Shown here one piece after another: positions 22,370 to 34,494 of a stretch of 64,000 nt of DNA. The stretch comes from Lepeophtheirus salmonis (lineage: Eukaryota; Arthropoda; Copepoda; Siphonostomatoida; Caligidae). Below the pieces are notes generated by a model. It was not told where the DNA came from and ran no database searches. It saw only the letters and a program-made list of their open reading frames with translations. The first letter of the stretch is position 1. Every line of letters starts with the position of its first letter. The DNA lies in the NCBI RefSeq assembly GCF_016086655.4, contig NC_052132.2:12092805-12156804 (forward strand), in the 5' to 3' direction. A program made the position numbers and the translations under genes.

Positions 22370-23440
22370 AAGATAACAAAGAGTGCACATCGTTTTAGAT
22401 CAGGATTTTTAAAACAATATCACTGAATATAGTCCATTCATCAATTACTCCTCAAGTAGTAATTTAAATAGAGTTATGTGCATGACAGTAATTTCGAGGA
22501 ACTTTGAAGAAAGGGACCAACATTTCTTCCCATGAAATAATATCACTTTTATTTAGGAATTATTAGTTTCTAACTTTGAAATAAAGTCAACAACAAGATA
22601 CGAATATCATTCCAGACTTTATCTCCATTTAGTTTATAAAAATGTTAATACTTTGTTTATCAGAGCCTTCTGATCCTTAGTGTAATAGAAAGAAATATCG
22701 ATGTTTTAACAATTTATCGTACATTCCAAAGCATTTTTGAATTAGAAACTCTTGACTCATACAATGCATCAATTTTATTTCTTTCTTCATACATTGTAAA
22801 TATTTAATAGATATCTGATGATATACAGACAGACCCTTTGATTATATTTTCGAATATTGAAATCTGCTTTAACTGATTTATTTAGCCTATATTATTTTCA
22901 TTAAGTTAGAATTTCAATTATCTATTTTAGAATCCATAGGATGTGGCTAATTTCAAATTAGTTGATTTAAATTTATTCCATCTTTTGTTTAAATATTATA
23001 ATATTATCCAAGACGTTATGGACGTTATTTATTATTTTCACACTATGTATACTTTTCACAATTTAGAATGACAAAGTACATCAGAAAAGTGATGGTGAGG
23101 ATTCCAACATTTCTTCAAATATTTGATTAGAAATGTATAACACCATTTTAGAACCTATGACTGTGTGAAACAAGGATAATTTAAATGATAGCAATCTTCA
23201 AATAGTTATCAGTATAATTTTTCCATGTCAAAAATACTATTTATTGTGTATTCCTCAAAATTGCCCACTCTCCCTGTACGAGTAATTTATAAGAGCTCCC
23301 TGAGTTCCCTGATGATATTTTTTTTTCTTCCTCTTATATTTATGTCGTTGTTGTTGATTTTTTGTGTGTCTGTTTTTTCCCTTCAGTCGTTTAGTTACAA
23401 CACACCAGAGGGGACAAAACAACGCTATGACATTTTATTA
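22370..23440. other. AT-rich stretch, nothing recognised
   Basis: The plus-strand frame 23225-23446 is Leu/Phe-rich and looks membrane-like, but this is what T-rich sequence gives by chance; it has no recognised family and no splice signals that fit. Confidence 0.35.
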
Positions 23441-23447
23441 GACTAAC

Positions 23448-23642
23448 TGCAAGCCGCTTTGAGAGTAAGAAAAGAAACACTAATCCCACTTGCAAACAAA
23501 TGAATATGAATTACTCCGATATCCGACAATCAAAGACTTAAGCCTCTAACTCCCCCACAAATCCTCAGTATTACTCTCCGCTGTTCATGAGCACTCGCAC
23601 TAGTGATAACTTTATCTTCAGAATAATGACAACTGCATTAGA
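23448..23642 (-). repeat. Dispersed repeat family A, copy 1
   Basis: Reverse complement begins GCAGTTGTCATTATTCTG and includes GGAGAGTAATACTGAGGATT, TGGGGGAGTTAGAGG, and TCGGAGTAATTCAT, the ordered blocks of family A. The final acgtcacgacagctaagctgc block is missing or degraded. See the finding on family A for all copies. Confidence 0.65.
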
Positions 23643-23644
23643 AG

Positions 23645-24360
23645 ATAAAAAAAATTCCTCAAATTACCAACTAGAAAAAAATATTACCTTTTGTGGGAAC
23701 AATTAAAGAGTTATTATCATTGAACATAGAAATGACAAACCACAACATGGCATAAATTAAAGCTTTAATAATATTTGGTCTGTCATAAAGAAAATCGTCA
23801 CACAACAGTCAAACCATGCATTTTTCATTGTTAAGTGGCAAATAGCGTCTCATAGCATCAAAACTAAATAAACGTGAAAATATTTGGAAGGAAGATTTAA
23901 GGTCAACAGTTATATCTTTCTTTATGAGATATTCTGCCTTTTATCTCAAAATCCCAAACTTGGATGGTACCTCCTGGGTCTACGCCCTTGAGGTGATTTG
24001 GTATCGTATTTCAGATTCCCTCGCATACTATTCGACGTTGAAGAGGATCGTCCGACGGTAGGAACATTTTATGAAAGGATCAACGTTTCAAATTGAGGAA
24101 TTTATCAACAATTTTACATTATTTTATCTTTGTTATTATGAAATAGTAAGTCAATACTTTTATTGCTGTTAGTTTTGGGTTACGTAGTCTAATTTTAAGC
24201 TTCAATACTTATTTAGGTTTTTTTTAGTAACACAATTCTTCCTTACATTTTATAATGTTTTAATTATGTATGTACATTATGAGCAATACAGATGAAAATA
24301 ATATTAACTTACTGTATGTTAAAAAAGTACCAGAAAATTAATGAGGTCACTCTAATAATT
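23645..24360. other. AT-rich stretch with a GC-richer patch
   Basis: Mostly unassigned. Positions 23950-24065 are GC-richer and open in part on the minus strand, but no start, acceptor and donor combination is convincing, so I do not call an exon. Confidence 0.3.
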
Positions 24361-24364
24361 TGAA

Positions 24365-24560
24365 AATGTTTGAGAGTAAAGCAGCGTAGCTGTCATGCCA
24401 TTTAATTCAACTAGCTGCAAGGAGCTATGAGATCCGGAAATAAATATAAAACCCACTCCGTATCCAGCAATTCTACACTGAGTCAAACAAAGACTTAAAC
24501 GTGTAACTCCTCATCAAATCATCAGAGTTAATTTCGTCTTTCAGGCAATATAGACAAAAC
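24365..24560 (-). repeat. Dispersed repeat family A, copy 2
   Basis: Reverse complement ends with GGCATGACAGCTACGCTGCT, the family A closing block, preceded by the TTGCAGCTAGTTGAATTAAA variant and AAGTCTTTGTTTGACTCAGT. The opening third is missing. It abuts family B copy 2. Confidence 0.65.
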
Positions 24561-24561
24561 G

Positions 24562-24770
24562 CTACGGAAAAATTATTTTCTTGAAATCAATGTGCAATGA
24601 TTCACGCCCAAGTGATTCCTAGAGAAAGAAATATACTTTATATATATGGACTTATCACAAAATTCCTAAGTTAGTTGGAATAATTTGTAATACTATAATG
24701 TTTATTTATGCTAAATCATTGCAACTCCATCTGACAAATTAAAGGAACATTAAAAAAAATAATATTGAAA
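24562..24770 (+). repeat. Dispersed repeat family B, copy 2
   Basis: Carries AAGTGATTCCTAGAGAAAGA, GGACTTATCACAAAATTCCT, and a GCAACTCCATCTGACAAATT block shared with 51007-51030. No coding content. Confidence 0.6.
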
Positions 24771-24774
24771 AGAA

Positions 24775-25345
24775 GAATTTGTACTCATAATTAAATACCT
24801 TAATAAGTGGGGCTTAAAATTTGATAAATGATATTAACTAATAAAAAAATAATCAATAATTCAAATGATATAAGTTAAAGCAAAAAAAAAATGTTATCCT
24901 TCAAAATTTATTTGTATGCAGTATATTAACAAAAAGTTGGGAAAAATTATTGATTCTTTCCAAAATAATATTTATTACAATATACAAATATATTGTACAT
25001 TTTGTGGTTATAGATTTTTGATCCTGGATCCTAGTCGTTCCTAAAGTTGTTTGGATATTTCATCATAAATATAAGAGAAACCTTAAATTAAACCACAATG
25101 GGATTTAATATTATATATATATTCTTTTTGCATTATATTTAACAGATAATTCTTAACGATTTCTTAGAAAATGTATCTTTGTCTCCTTAATTATATGTTC
25201 TAAGATGTAAGAATTATATGTCAATTTTTTTAAGGGAACTATTTTTTAATTAATTTCTATGAACTCATTACTAGAACTTTATCAGTTTATTTAATCCATG
25301 TTTTTTTCATTACTGAAATTTACCAATAATGGTAGTTAATCGTTG
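24775..25345. other. AT-rich stretch, nothing recognised
   Basis: No recognisable feature up to the TTAA that opens the piggyBac-like relic. Confidence 0.35.
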
Positions 25346-25347
25346 AC

Positions 25348-26691
25348 TTAATCCTTGTTTACGGGTCAAAAAGACCCGTTTTCAACTTTAACTTACGAAA
25401 CTTAGCTCTTATTGACACTTTTTAGACATGAAATGTCTTTAATTTTTCTATATAGACTTCAAGATCAGAAAAAGTAAAAAAAAATCATTTTTTTTCATTC
25501 CATTTTCGCTAAAAATGACTTGTGTACGAAGATTTCTTACGGATTATTCTGACCCCGTTGTTATAAATAATTTCAGAAAATCATATACATATGTAAGAAA
25601 CCCAAAAATAATGTTTATATATATTCTTGTAGATATCTAATGTGATCATTTTGGACTGAAAGTTAATAGTAATATCAGTAGATTTAGAGCGACAAAGATA
25701 TTTAAAACGTAACATGCATCTTTATGAACGTTACCTAAAAGTACTTCTTGATACATACAATGACAAAGAAATGCATACGCCTTAGTTTTGAGCTACGTAA
25801 TTACAAAATAATAAAAAATATGGATTAAGAAATGAAGACATGTTTTTAATGATGAGAAATTTGGTGTATTGTTAATGTAATAGATTGCTGATCGAATATA
25901 AAACTTAGTTTTTCCGAAAAAGTGAGCTCAAAAGTAACTTGTGGAAAGAACTTTGATGAGGAAGAATTCCAAGATCCGGAGTTTGAATACAATGTATCAG
26001 AAGAAGATAATGTTTATGAATAATTAATTCATCCTCATATGAAAAAGACATTTTTTCCTGAATATGATATTTTCTTGTTAAAAAATGGAAAATTGAATCG
26101 TCTTTATGGGCAAAAAATAGAAACAAGGGTATAAATTATATTAATAAAATCATAAGAATGACTCTTGGGCCCACAGATACGGCAAGAATAGGACAGCCCT
26201 TGATAAGACTAACCTTCTATTCTTCATTGGGTTATTGAGATTGGTAGGTGTCTATCGATTTTGTGGTGAAGCTACTTCTAGTTTTTAGCACACAAAGAGT
26301 AGTAGGGAAAGATTTAAGCATACAATGACGTTGAAAGACTTTGAGATATACTCAATTATATTAATTTAGCACCTTCAAAAAAGACTGTGATTTAAGCTCT
26401 TCATATACAAAATCTAAAAAATATATCTGTAGAGCCGAAACTCAGATTGATATATATTGTCCAATCTCATTATAGTTTTATTGTATATTTTCAATTGTGT
26501 TTTTTCATACTTTTTACTAATAAATTAATGAAATATAGGAAACATTTAGAAATTATATCCCATTATTTATAATAGTTTTTCATATAGAATTAATTTATAT
26601 TGAAATAAAAAAATTGTTAATATATTGTTAATTAATCTTATAAAATATAATTTATCTTGAACTTTAAATAAATTTGGTGTACTTGGGTTAA
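25348..26691 (+). mobile_element. piggyBac-like element relic bounded by TTAA
   Basis: A TTAA at 25348-25351 is followed by TCCTTGTTTACGGGTC and the perfect hairpin ACGGGTC-AAAAA-GACCCGT (25361-25379), the GGTCAAA/GACCC palindrome commonly found at piggyBac ends. A second TTAA at 26688-26691 follows GTGTACTTGGG, whose complement CCCAAGTACAC resembles the left end. Inside, the plus strand reads an acidic N-terminal piece (about 25919-26023, EEEFQDPEFEYNVSEED), then LGPTDTARIGQPL, then FIGLLRLVGVYRFCGEATSS (26222-26290), a stop, and RERFKHTMTLKDFEIYS. The last two match the piggyBac fold signature 'GIxxxMGxxR....W......Fxxx(M)S(R)xRFExIxxxLRF'. The three catalytic Asp blocks are absent, giving 1.34 kb instead of over 2 kb. 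Confidence 0.65.
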
Positions 26692-26859
26692 TATTTAAAA
26701 GCGGTTCATTTAGACTGGTAAGGCAAGGGGAGTGTATAAAAGAGTTAAGCAACGATTATGTCACTAAAATAGTGCATATGGTTGATGGATTAAATTTATT
26801 AAATATTTTACTTCTCTTCTGATAATTTTTAAAGTTGGGAATCCTACTTTTGTCAATCT

Positions 26860-27400
26860 AAAATACTTAGTAAAACTAATATAATTTTAGAGTTGGACTC
26901 AAGTATTAATCAAACTCGAAAAATACTCGACCAAAGTAGAGAAGATGTTTTGTGTAAATGACTCGAACTTGTCCAAGATATCATTTGAAAGCTCGACATG
27001 GTTTGAACTTGAACCACGAAAACTCAAAGGTTTTTAAATGAGTCTCGAGTAATAAGCATCTAGTTGTTTATTTTTGATATTATTTCTGTAAATTACAAAT
27101 TATAACAATTGTACAAGTTATAACTAGTTCTAAGGCCCACCGCAATATTGCACTTTATAACTGACACTTTAAGTGCACAGGCCTAGGGCCACGGAATATT
27201 TTAATCTTATAAACGTTATATTTTATTTAAAAATCAATAATTAGAATTACCCAGTAATAATCAAACAAATGATCCACTAAAGTGGTAGAGTACTGAAGGA
27301 AAATTAGTATTTCTTAACTATTTAAGTTAGCCATGAGGTATTGATCAATACTTGCAACTTCAGTTCCCAGTGTAAGGGGCATCTCATTTGCTAAAGAAAA
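26860..27400 (+). repeat. Dispersed repeat family C, copy 1
   Basis: Inverted partner of 56085-56735. Shared ordered blocks include AGAGTTGGA.TC, TTTTGAAA/TTTGAAAGCTCGA, the ACTGCACAGGCCT/AGTGCACAGGCCTAGG block at 27170-27190, CCACGGAATATTT, CTGAAGGAAAATTAG, and TAGCCATGAGGTATT. Similarity runs over about 540 bases on both sides. No protein signature. Confidence 0.75.
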
Positions 27401-27404
27401 ATTT

Positions 27405-29470
27405 AAAAAAAAGAGAAACAGTACTAACTACGATAGGGCAGTTAAGCTTATTACCCTATTGGCAACCCCGATTAATATAGTATTAATGTCTTCAATAATT
27501 ATCAAGACAGATACTTCAACTTTTTGAAATAACTTCCTTTTTGTGGGACTAAACGTGAGCCTTTGGTATTTTATTAATTCTACATACATATATCCCATTG
27601 ATAAGCAACCAAACGTTTCTTATTTATGTTATTTCTTGATAGAAAACTTTAGTAAATTATGAGTACCATCGATTTACTTGAATTTATAATCATAATAGAC
27701 AATGTTATGACTAAGTGACAAACAACTCGTAACCTTCACAATCGGTTTTATTTGTACAAACTCTTAACTTTTAAGATATATTTGTTCTTTAAAGAAAAAT
27801 AGATTAAAAAATATGCATTCATTTAAAAATATAGAAGATAAACATTTGTTAAAAGGTTCATTTTTTTAAATGACTTTAAATTAGTGTGCATTCCACATCG
27901 TAATGTAAATAATGGGGATTATGTTGAAGCTTAAATCTCAATTTATATGCAATATAAATTAGTATATACTAGATTGAAACTCAAATTTGACTAATCAATT
28001 TTTTGTTTTAAAAGCGGTCTCTCCCACATTCATTTAGAAATATTGATTTATTAATTATCATTCATCTATATTCAAGCAAACAATTTTGTCGATGTCTATT
28101 GGTCTAAGGAGGACTTTCGAGTTTGTGTTTAATTAACTGCGTAATTCCAAGCAATATCAATTACTCCCGCTGGTCTAAAAACAATAAACAAAGATTACTT
28201 TTCAAACGAACTAGGATTAAGAGTACACATGCAACAAAGCATGTTTCTACATAGTGTTGCCTGTGGGAAAAAATAAATTCTAAATTTCACAGAGGAAGGA
28301 AGTCAGTATCGAAAGAATTTACATACTATAATGGGTTCGAAAAAGAAAAACAGAGAATTGCAAGTTTTTTTCTTACAAATAACATTTCTTCAACCAACTT
28401 TGCATCTGTGACAAAAAACAATATAAGCTAGAAGCACATATCATTACCTAGTAAAATGGACTCATCTATCTGCAAGCTAAATTTTGTGGGAAAAACTGAT
28501 GAATAATTTATATTTTATGTTTTCAGCCATTTCATCTATTCTTCCTTGATCTGAGTTATTGTTGAGAGGTATATACTTCGTAATTTGGTCGGATGACTTA
28601 TGTATAACTTTGTGCATAATCTTTCTTACTGTTCAATCGTATAAGCCTTAGCAGATCTGGCCATCAGAAAATATATGTTGAAAGCACGGAAACAGTTAGT
28701 GAATTGTTGTAAAATGATCAAAACCATATTTACAATAGTTTTTTGTCCCTTTAACTTTTATCGAAGCAGCAGCTCTTAAAAAGGTTTTATGACTCTCAAG
28801 GACTTTTGGTTGCATTATTTAAAGAAATAAAAGATTATTGATGGAAAAAATATCTTAGTACAGTTTTATTATTAGTGGGCGTCCTTTAAGTAATGGAATT
28901 TTAGAGTACATGGTGGTGTTTTAGTTATAAATCTTACTTTTCTGTAATTCCACGTTTTTAACTAAAGTATTAGTATTTATTCTGTGTAGTCTGTTTGCCT
29001 TAGTGAGTAATAGTAGACTGATAAAAGAACCTATGATATTAATAAAAACTCGATATTACGTACTTCTATCCTTTCGACCTTATAGTCACGTTTTTTTAAA
29101 ATTTTATCGATAAATTTGTTTATTTTTTGTAATAACTTTTTGCTCTACCGCCTCCCAATCACCCCTCTACATCAAAGTACCTACTCCAGGGGGAAAACGT
29201 TGTATTAAATCATGCGCAAAAAGAAGAAAGAGCACACATAACAACCGTTTTTCTGTTTCTAAGGGCTAAACTTAGCTTTCTCATTATACGGATCCCTTCT
29301 TTCTCAATGCCAGATTTTGTTAAAGTGATCATAAATGAAAAAGCCATAGATATTGATTACTAGTGTATAATATTTTTAGATTAACAAGTTGATTTTTAAA
29401 CAATAAAATAGATTTTTGGATATCATTTTCCCATTTTCCCTTTTTTCCGACTAAAATGTAGAAGAATGTA
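27405..29470. other. AT-rich stretch, nothing recognised
   Basis: About 2 kb without an open frame over 60 codons and without visible transposon ends. Confidence 0.4.
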
Positions 29471-29478
29471 GGACATTA

Positions 29479-30156
29479 ACATACACAGGATGTGCAAGCT
29501 AGATTTTTTTTTTTTTTTCAAATGCTATTTTCTCTCCAACTGATATCAAATTAGTATAAATAAAGATTCTGAAAGGTCGATCGATTCTGATTTATTTTGT
29601 TCAATAAAACTTACCTCAAGCCTCAATTACAGCCTCTACATGGCGGTATTTTAGAATTTTTGTCCAGATATGGCCCTTCCTCATCTTGTATGAGTAGTAA
29701 TGAAGGTTGTCGTGAATGTAGAGACAGACCAGCTACTCTGACCAGCCAACTTCTCGAGCAATTGCCCTGATGGTCTCCCTTGTCTCCTCATTCACGATTT
29801 GCTGGATTTTAGTAACGAATTCTAGGGTCTCGACACAGTGACTTCAACCTTTTACCTCAACCCGAATTTCTATTTCCTCAAAATCACCTTTAGAAGGTCT
29901 CAAATTCCATCCTTACCATGCGAACGAACGTCCAACTGACTCCCAGAGTTCGATCAAACGTTACGTTTACGCTCCCTGCACGGATTCCAAGGAGGGCTCT
30001 TTGACTTGTTCCAAATATTTGGTCAATTGATTCTATTTATTTGAAATTGGTCCAAATTTAAACAAGCTATCTAACAAATATAGAATAAGCGGCCTAAGTA
30101 ACAGACTTTGCCCTGCAGATTAGCGGCATGGATATCTTCCACACCCTGTATATGAA
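29479..30156 (-). mobile_element. Internally deleted mariner
   Basis: The ends match in inverted orientation: CATACACAGGATGTGCAAGC (29480s) against TATACAGGGTGTGGAAGATA read on minus from about 30153. On the minus strand the coding part (about 29835-29625) reads FVTKIQQIVNEETRETIRAI, AREVGWSE, a stop, then IHDNLHYYSYKMRKG, which is the second helix-turn-helix of mariner N-termini ('DPxxSxRxxARELGVSExxVRxxVHEDLxYxSYxMRxG'). It is followed at once by KILKYRHVEAVIEA and a stop, the extreme C-terminus. All three catalytic blocks are therefore deleted. The 5' untranslated part (minus, 30060-29950) is the same sequence that recurs at 43430 and 50480. Confidence 0.85.
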
Positions 30157-30159
30157 CAC

Positions 30160-31770
30160 ATATTGTCGTAACTAAATCAACAATAATACGTGGTTATTCC
30201 ACGAAAGGTTTGGAACACAGCTCTTAGAAACTTTTTATAAATTACAAAACGCCAACTGGCCTCACTTTCCAATATTAACTTTAAGTAATATATTCCATTA
30301 TGAAATTATACCAATTTCTTGAACAAATTGTAAATTTTACAGTATCCAAATTTTATTTATTATTATTTATCTTGTCTGACAACCTTGTCGTTATTTATGT
30401 ACTCAATATATATTTTATTAGTAGCCCGCACCCCATATTTTCTCATTTATCTCTTATTTGGAGACAGTGACAGGGGAAAGTTTAAATTATGTTACCTTTA
30501 AGAAAAGGTTTAGTAGAAAATTAGTATAAGTACGATTATTACTTAATAATATTTATCCATTTAGTATTCCATTAAAAAAGATCTTTATGAATTTGTACAA
30601 ATAGTAATCAAGTGTTGTCCAATATTGACATCAACGACACTAATAAAGATGTCTCGATGTAAAGGAGTCGTCTTTTACATATCAGGATATATATAGCAAG
30701 GTCCATTATATAAGTCACAAAATGCCAAGAATGTTATAAACTACTACTATTTATTTTTTTTGCAATGATGTGCTCAAATTGATAGAGCTCAACCATTTAA
30801 AAGAAAGTTGATAAAATATAATTAATAGAGATTCATTAGTTTCACGTTCTAATTTAATTTATTTACGTTGTGTCTTCACTGTAAAATTTTGTATCCAATT
30901 ATGAACGATGATGAAAGAAGGATATATTTTTGTTTTTTCAGTCAGTTAAATGACTTATCTTCAAATATATATGATTCAAATTCAAGAGAAAACAGAGTTC
31001 AGTTCCATATTAACAATTGGATGTGATAAGAATCATTATTCTGTATAATTCTTTCGAAATATATCAAATAGAAATTCAATGTTACGAGTATATTGTAAAC
31101 GGAGCTGTTTACAAGTAATTTTTACGACCACTAGTAGAAATCTAGGGGAAGAGTTTTGTCTTTCTTTAAAACATAATCTTAACATACCATAAGTAACAAA
31201 AAATAAGTGAGAACCCCTGATTAAAAATGACTATAAAATATACACAATTAAAAACGGCATTAAGTAAATAGTTTTGTAAGGAACTTAATATCAATTACCT
31301 TTAATATAATTTTTTATTATTCGAAAAAAAAAAGAATGATTTGAAAAACAATAGCAATGACGCTATATTACATAATTTATTTGCAATCTAATTTTCATAA
31401 ACATGTAACTCCAAATTTATAATCAATGAAAAACACAACGAAGGTAACTCTTGAACTAGGAGTCCAAAATCCCAATTATTTCTTATAATATATAATACGG
31501 AAGTAATTAAATTTATTTTTAGAGGCTTTGAATTTTTAATTTAAGTGTATTATTAGACTATTTGTACGATCTATTCCAAATGTATTTACTCCAAATAACC
31601 AGGTAGATTGAGAAGATTTTCAAGTAAGTAAGCCCTTACGGACACCGTGTTGAACTTAAATTCATTCAAGCTCCAGTATATAATTGGGGCATTTGTAAAT
31701 TCAGTTTTTTCCCACTTTATACTATACTCTTGGTGTTTGTATGGTATTTATATGGAAACATATTATCGAA
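30160..31770. other. AT-rich stretch, nothing recognised
   Basis: No coding or repeat signature detected. Confidence 0.35.
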
Positions 31771-31779
31771 AAGTATCCT

Positions 31780-32036
31780 GGCCATATACAGAGTGGGGAC
31801 ATAAAACTTTCAATCGCATTTTATTACAATTTTATCCACGTTATTTGTCATTACAAGGATTCATTAGGCATTAAAACACAAATGAAAAAGTTTATTTTCC
31901 TCTTTGTATCATCTAAGAGTGAAAATGTTGGTGCCAAATCAACAATTAAGAAAAGTGTGTATAATCTCCTCTGTGCCGGTGTTAGTACCAAGGTGACTGC
32001 AGATACCCTTGGTATCTCAGTCCAAACAGTGTAATA
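31780..32036 (+). mobile_element. Mariner transposase N-terminus, truncated
   Basis: A terminal-repeat-like ATACAGAGTGGGGACATAAA (31783 on) is followed 80 bases later by an ATG at 31882. The frame reads MKKFIFLFVSSKSENVGAKS, TIKKSVYNLLCAGVSTKVT and ADTLGISVQTV before a stop at 32034. The second half is the first helix-turn-helix of maT/mariner proteins ('xVYxLLxAGxxxxxIAxxLGISxxTV'). Homology ends exactly at the helix's last residues, so the remainder has been lost. A downstream 83-codon frame (32009-32260) is unrelated. Confidence 0.7.
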
Positions 32037-32039
32037 TTG

Positions 32040-32470
32040 GTAGTTCCATCCTGGAAGTTACACAATTATACAGTTTGATACTACAGCATATTTTAAGCGT
32101 AAAAGGGCCAAATAATTCATACAGAAACACCTTATTTAAAGATGCTCCTTTGTGCCATGACAAGGGCCGAATTAAAGTATTTGAAAATATTGTCTATTCA
32201 TATAAAACTAGACAAAGGAATCTGGCAGCTCAATTTGTACTAGTATACTCGTTTATTTAATTTGACATCTCCATTGTTTAAAAAAATAACGGATCATATA
32301 CATATGATCATGAAAATGAAAAAGTTTGACAGACTTTTCCCTAAAATAAGGCAATAAAATACATATATGCATAAGTTTAACGATTAATAATTTCATCAAT
32401 TATTCAATAAAAAATACAAGATTAAACTTCTTATAAATAAATTGAACAATTGATCCATAAATTTGTATAT
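32040..32470. other. AT-rich stretch between two mariners
   Basis: Nothing recognised. Confidence 0.35.
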
Positions 32471-32473
32471 ACA

Positions 32474-33206
32474 GGGTTGATCTCATCTAGTGGTACATAT
32501 TTTATTATTTGTAATTTTTCAAGAGTAACATTTCAATGGGAGGTTTTGTGAATACAGTTATTTAACAAAATCATACAAAAAATAGTATCTAGCACAACTT
32601 TTATTCAATATGTGAACCCTCAGCTCTAATAATTGCATCAATACGAGGCTTAAATCCTTAAATTGCAGACCTTGACTTTGTAGTCAGACTCTAGCTTGGT
32701 CTACTACTTCCTGTTGGAAGCCACTAGAGACGGGACACTCACCCTCTTTCAGACGCACATAGGTAGAGTAGTCCCAAAGGGGGTTTGTCTGGAGGCGCCA
32801 GCATTGAAATCCCAAATGTCCAGAAAGTTGTCTCTCGGGAAGGCCTTGATCATGGGGTCGTGATGACACGGAGCTCCATTCTGATCTAAAACAACATTGT
32901 CCCTAAATTATTCTCTAGCCCATAGTAAAACTTTCGTATCCAGATGTTCAGTTATAATGTAGGGGCTATTCTGCTTATTCACAGTGGCATCAACGTGAAA
33001 AAAAATTCACAAGAAAAGAGAATAAATTTACCCAATTTTTTGATGGCCTTGGGAAAACTAAGACTCTTCGTTGATCTTTCTAACCCTATCAGCTTGCTCC
33101 GCTCAGATATATGATGTCCTGTTGTCCTCCTCCGTGATTTTGCACGAATTGCATTACAGATTGATTGAAATTAATAAAATGTGTATCCCTAGATAAGATC
33201 AACCCT
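32474..33206 (-). mobile_element. Mariner (Tc1/maT-like) with near-perfect terminal repeats
   Basis: AGGGTTGATCTCATCTAG (32474-32491) and the reverse complement of 33189-33206 differ at one base in 18. On the minus strand I see the D1 block FHVDATVNKQNSPYI (near 33000), then EHLDTKVLLWAREN, then VVLDQNGAPCHHDPMIKAF (about 32895-32840), where the catalytic D2 Asp of 'QQDGAPCH' is Asn, then FLDIWDF and, in a shifted frame, TNPLWDYSTYVRLKEGEC (D3 region). Sequence between D1 and D2 is shortened, and the N-terminus is largely unreadable. At 733 bp it is about 55 percent of a full element. The well-kept ends suggest it could have moved as a non-autonomous copy. Confidence 0.85.
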
Positions 33207-33209
33207 CTA

Positions 33210-34155
33210 TGTATTATGTAAATATATACTTTATGTTATTTTGATGTACTTATTAAATTAAGCTTCAAGAAATACACTGAAAAGACATTAAGTAATATTG
33301 TATATAGGCTTTATTGTTGTGAACGATAATAACTCAAATTTACTATTTCATATTGATGTACATACAACCAATTGGATATATTATATTGGGTAATATACAT
33401 TCTCAGGTTATTAATATTATAGTCAAACTACATATGTATGTATTTTCTCAAGTAGTTTTATCGTTTGAAGAGTACTTGACATTACTCTGGATAAAACGGA
33501 TATATATTATTATTGTTAGCTTGTTTTTGTATATTCTTATCGAGTAAGTTTTATGTTTGTTTGGTTTGTCTCTACCAAAATAAGTTTACTTTTGAATTAA
33601 CATTGTGAGAAAGAGTTATTGCCTAATAGAAACTTATTTTTTCTCACCATAACTAGTGATGAACATTCTGCGTATTTGTTAGCTTGCTCGTTTTTTTTTT
33701 AAATTGTTCATCTGAAACATATAATACTAGAAACCTGTAAGCAAATGCTCAAACACACCCCCACAAATTGCGAAGAAGAACTGAAAAATTACTAGAATGG
33801 AATAACATAAGTTGAAAAGCTAATTTGTCTACCATTTTTTACAGTTTTATGAAAAAAAAAACAATTATTATTAATTTAAATAGTCAAACATATGTATATC
33901 AAAAAATCAGGTCGATCTAATCGCAGTTTTTATAACTTAATTAAACAGGCTATTTTATAGTTATAGGTATAAATTTGACTATTTGAATCTAATAAATGGC
34001 TTTTTTTTTTCATACAAATTTGAAAATGATTGACAATTGGCCACCTTATGAACTTATGTAATGTAATCGTATTAATTTTTCAATTATTTTACCCTAGTTG
34101 TAGCTGGCGCGCAGATTTACTAATATCATATGTCTGAAGATTAAATATTTCTTTC
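33210..34155. other. AT-rich stretch, nothing recognised
   Basis: A 64-codon hydrophobic frame (33353-33547) is compatible with chance in T-rich DNA. Confidence 0.35.
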
Positions 34156-34159
34156 TTGA

Positions 34160-34490
34160 GCTGTTGTCATTATTATTAACTCCTAGGAAGGTAACTTTCT
34201 TTACTACTTCAATCAATTATATTCACACCTAATTTAATATTCGTGTGTGTCCATAAAAGACGGAAAGTTATCCTTTTATTAGTTATAATTGTGAGTTCTT
34301 CTTGTACTCAGAGAAGAATTTAGGATAGAGATCGAATATAGCAATAGCAATACCCTTATTTATTTCCTTCTTGTCCTCCTTCCTCGTCACAAATGATTGT
34401 ACCTGATCTAATGAAACGTCATAGCTGCTAAGATGCTCTACTCCAAAACATTTTTAAGGGTATCCATGTTAATTTTTGCTTCTTTTTTTT
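34160..34490 (+). repeat. Dispersed repeat family A, copy 3
   Basis: Nearly full length: TTGTCATTATTATTAACTCC at the start, TTCGTGTGTGTCCATAAAAG in the middle, CTAATGAAACGTCATAGCTG near the end, closing with AAAACATT and TCCATGTTAATTTTTG. Non-coding. Confidence 0.7.
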
Positions 34491-34494
34491 AAGA

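Noticed and set aside
23225..23446. Hydrophobic plus-strand frame
   Set aside because: Same reason; T-rich sequence gives Leu/Phe codons, and the frame overlaps the edge of a family A repeat.
23950..24065. Exon-like GC-richer patch on the minus strand
   Set aside because: Open only in short pieces, with no matching start, acceptor and donor and no recognised protein.
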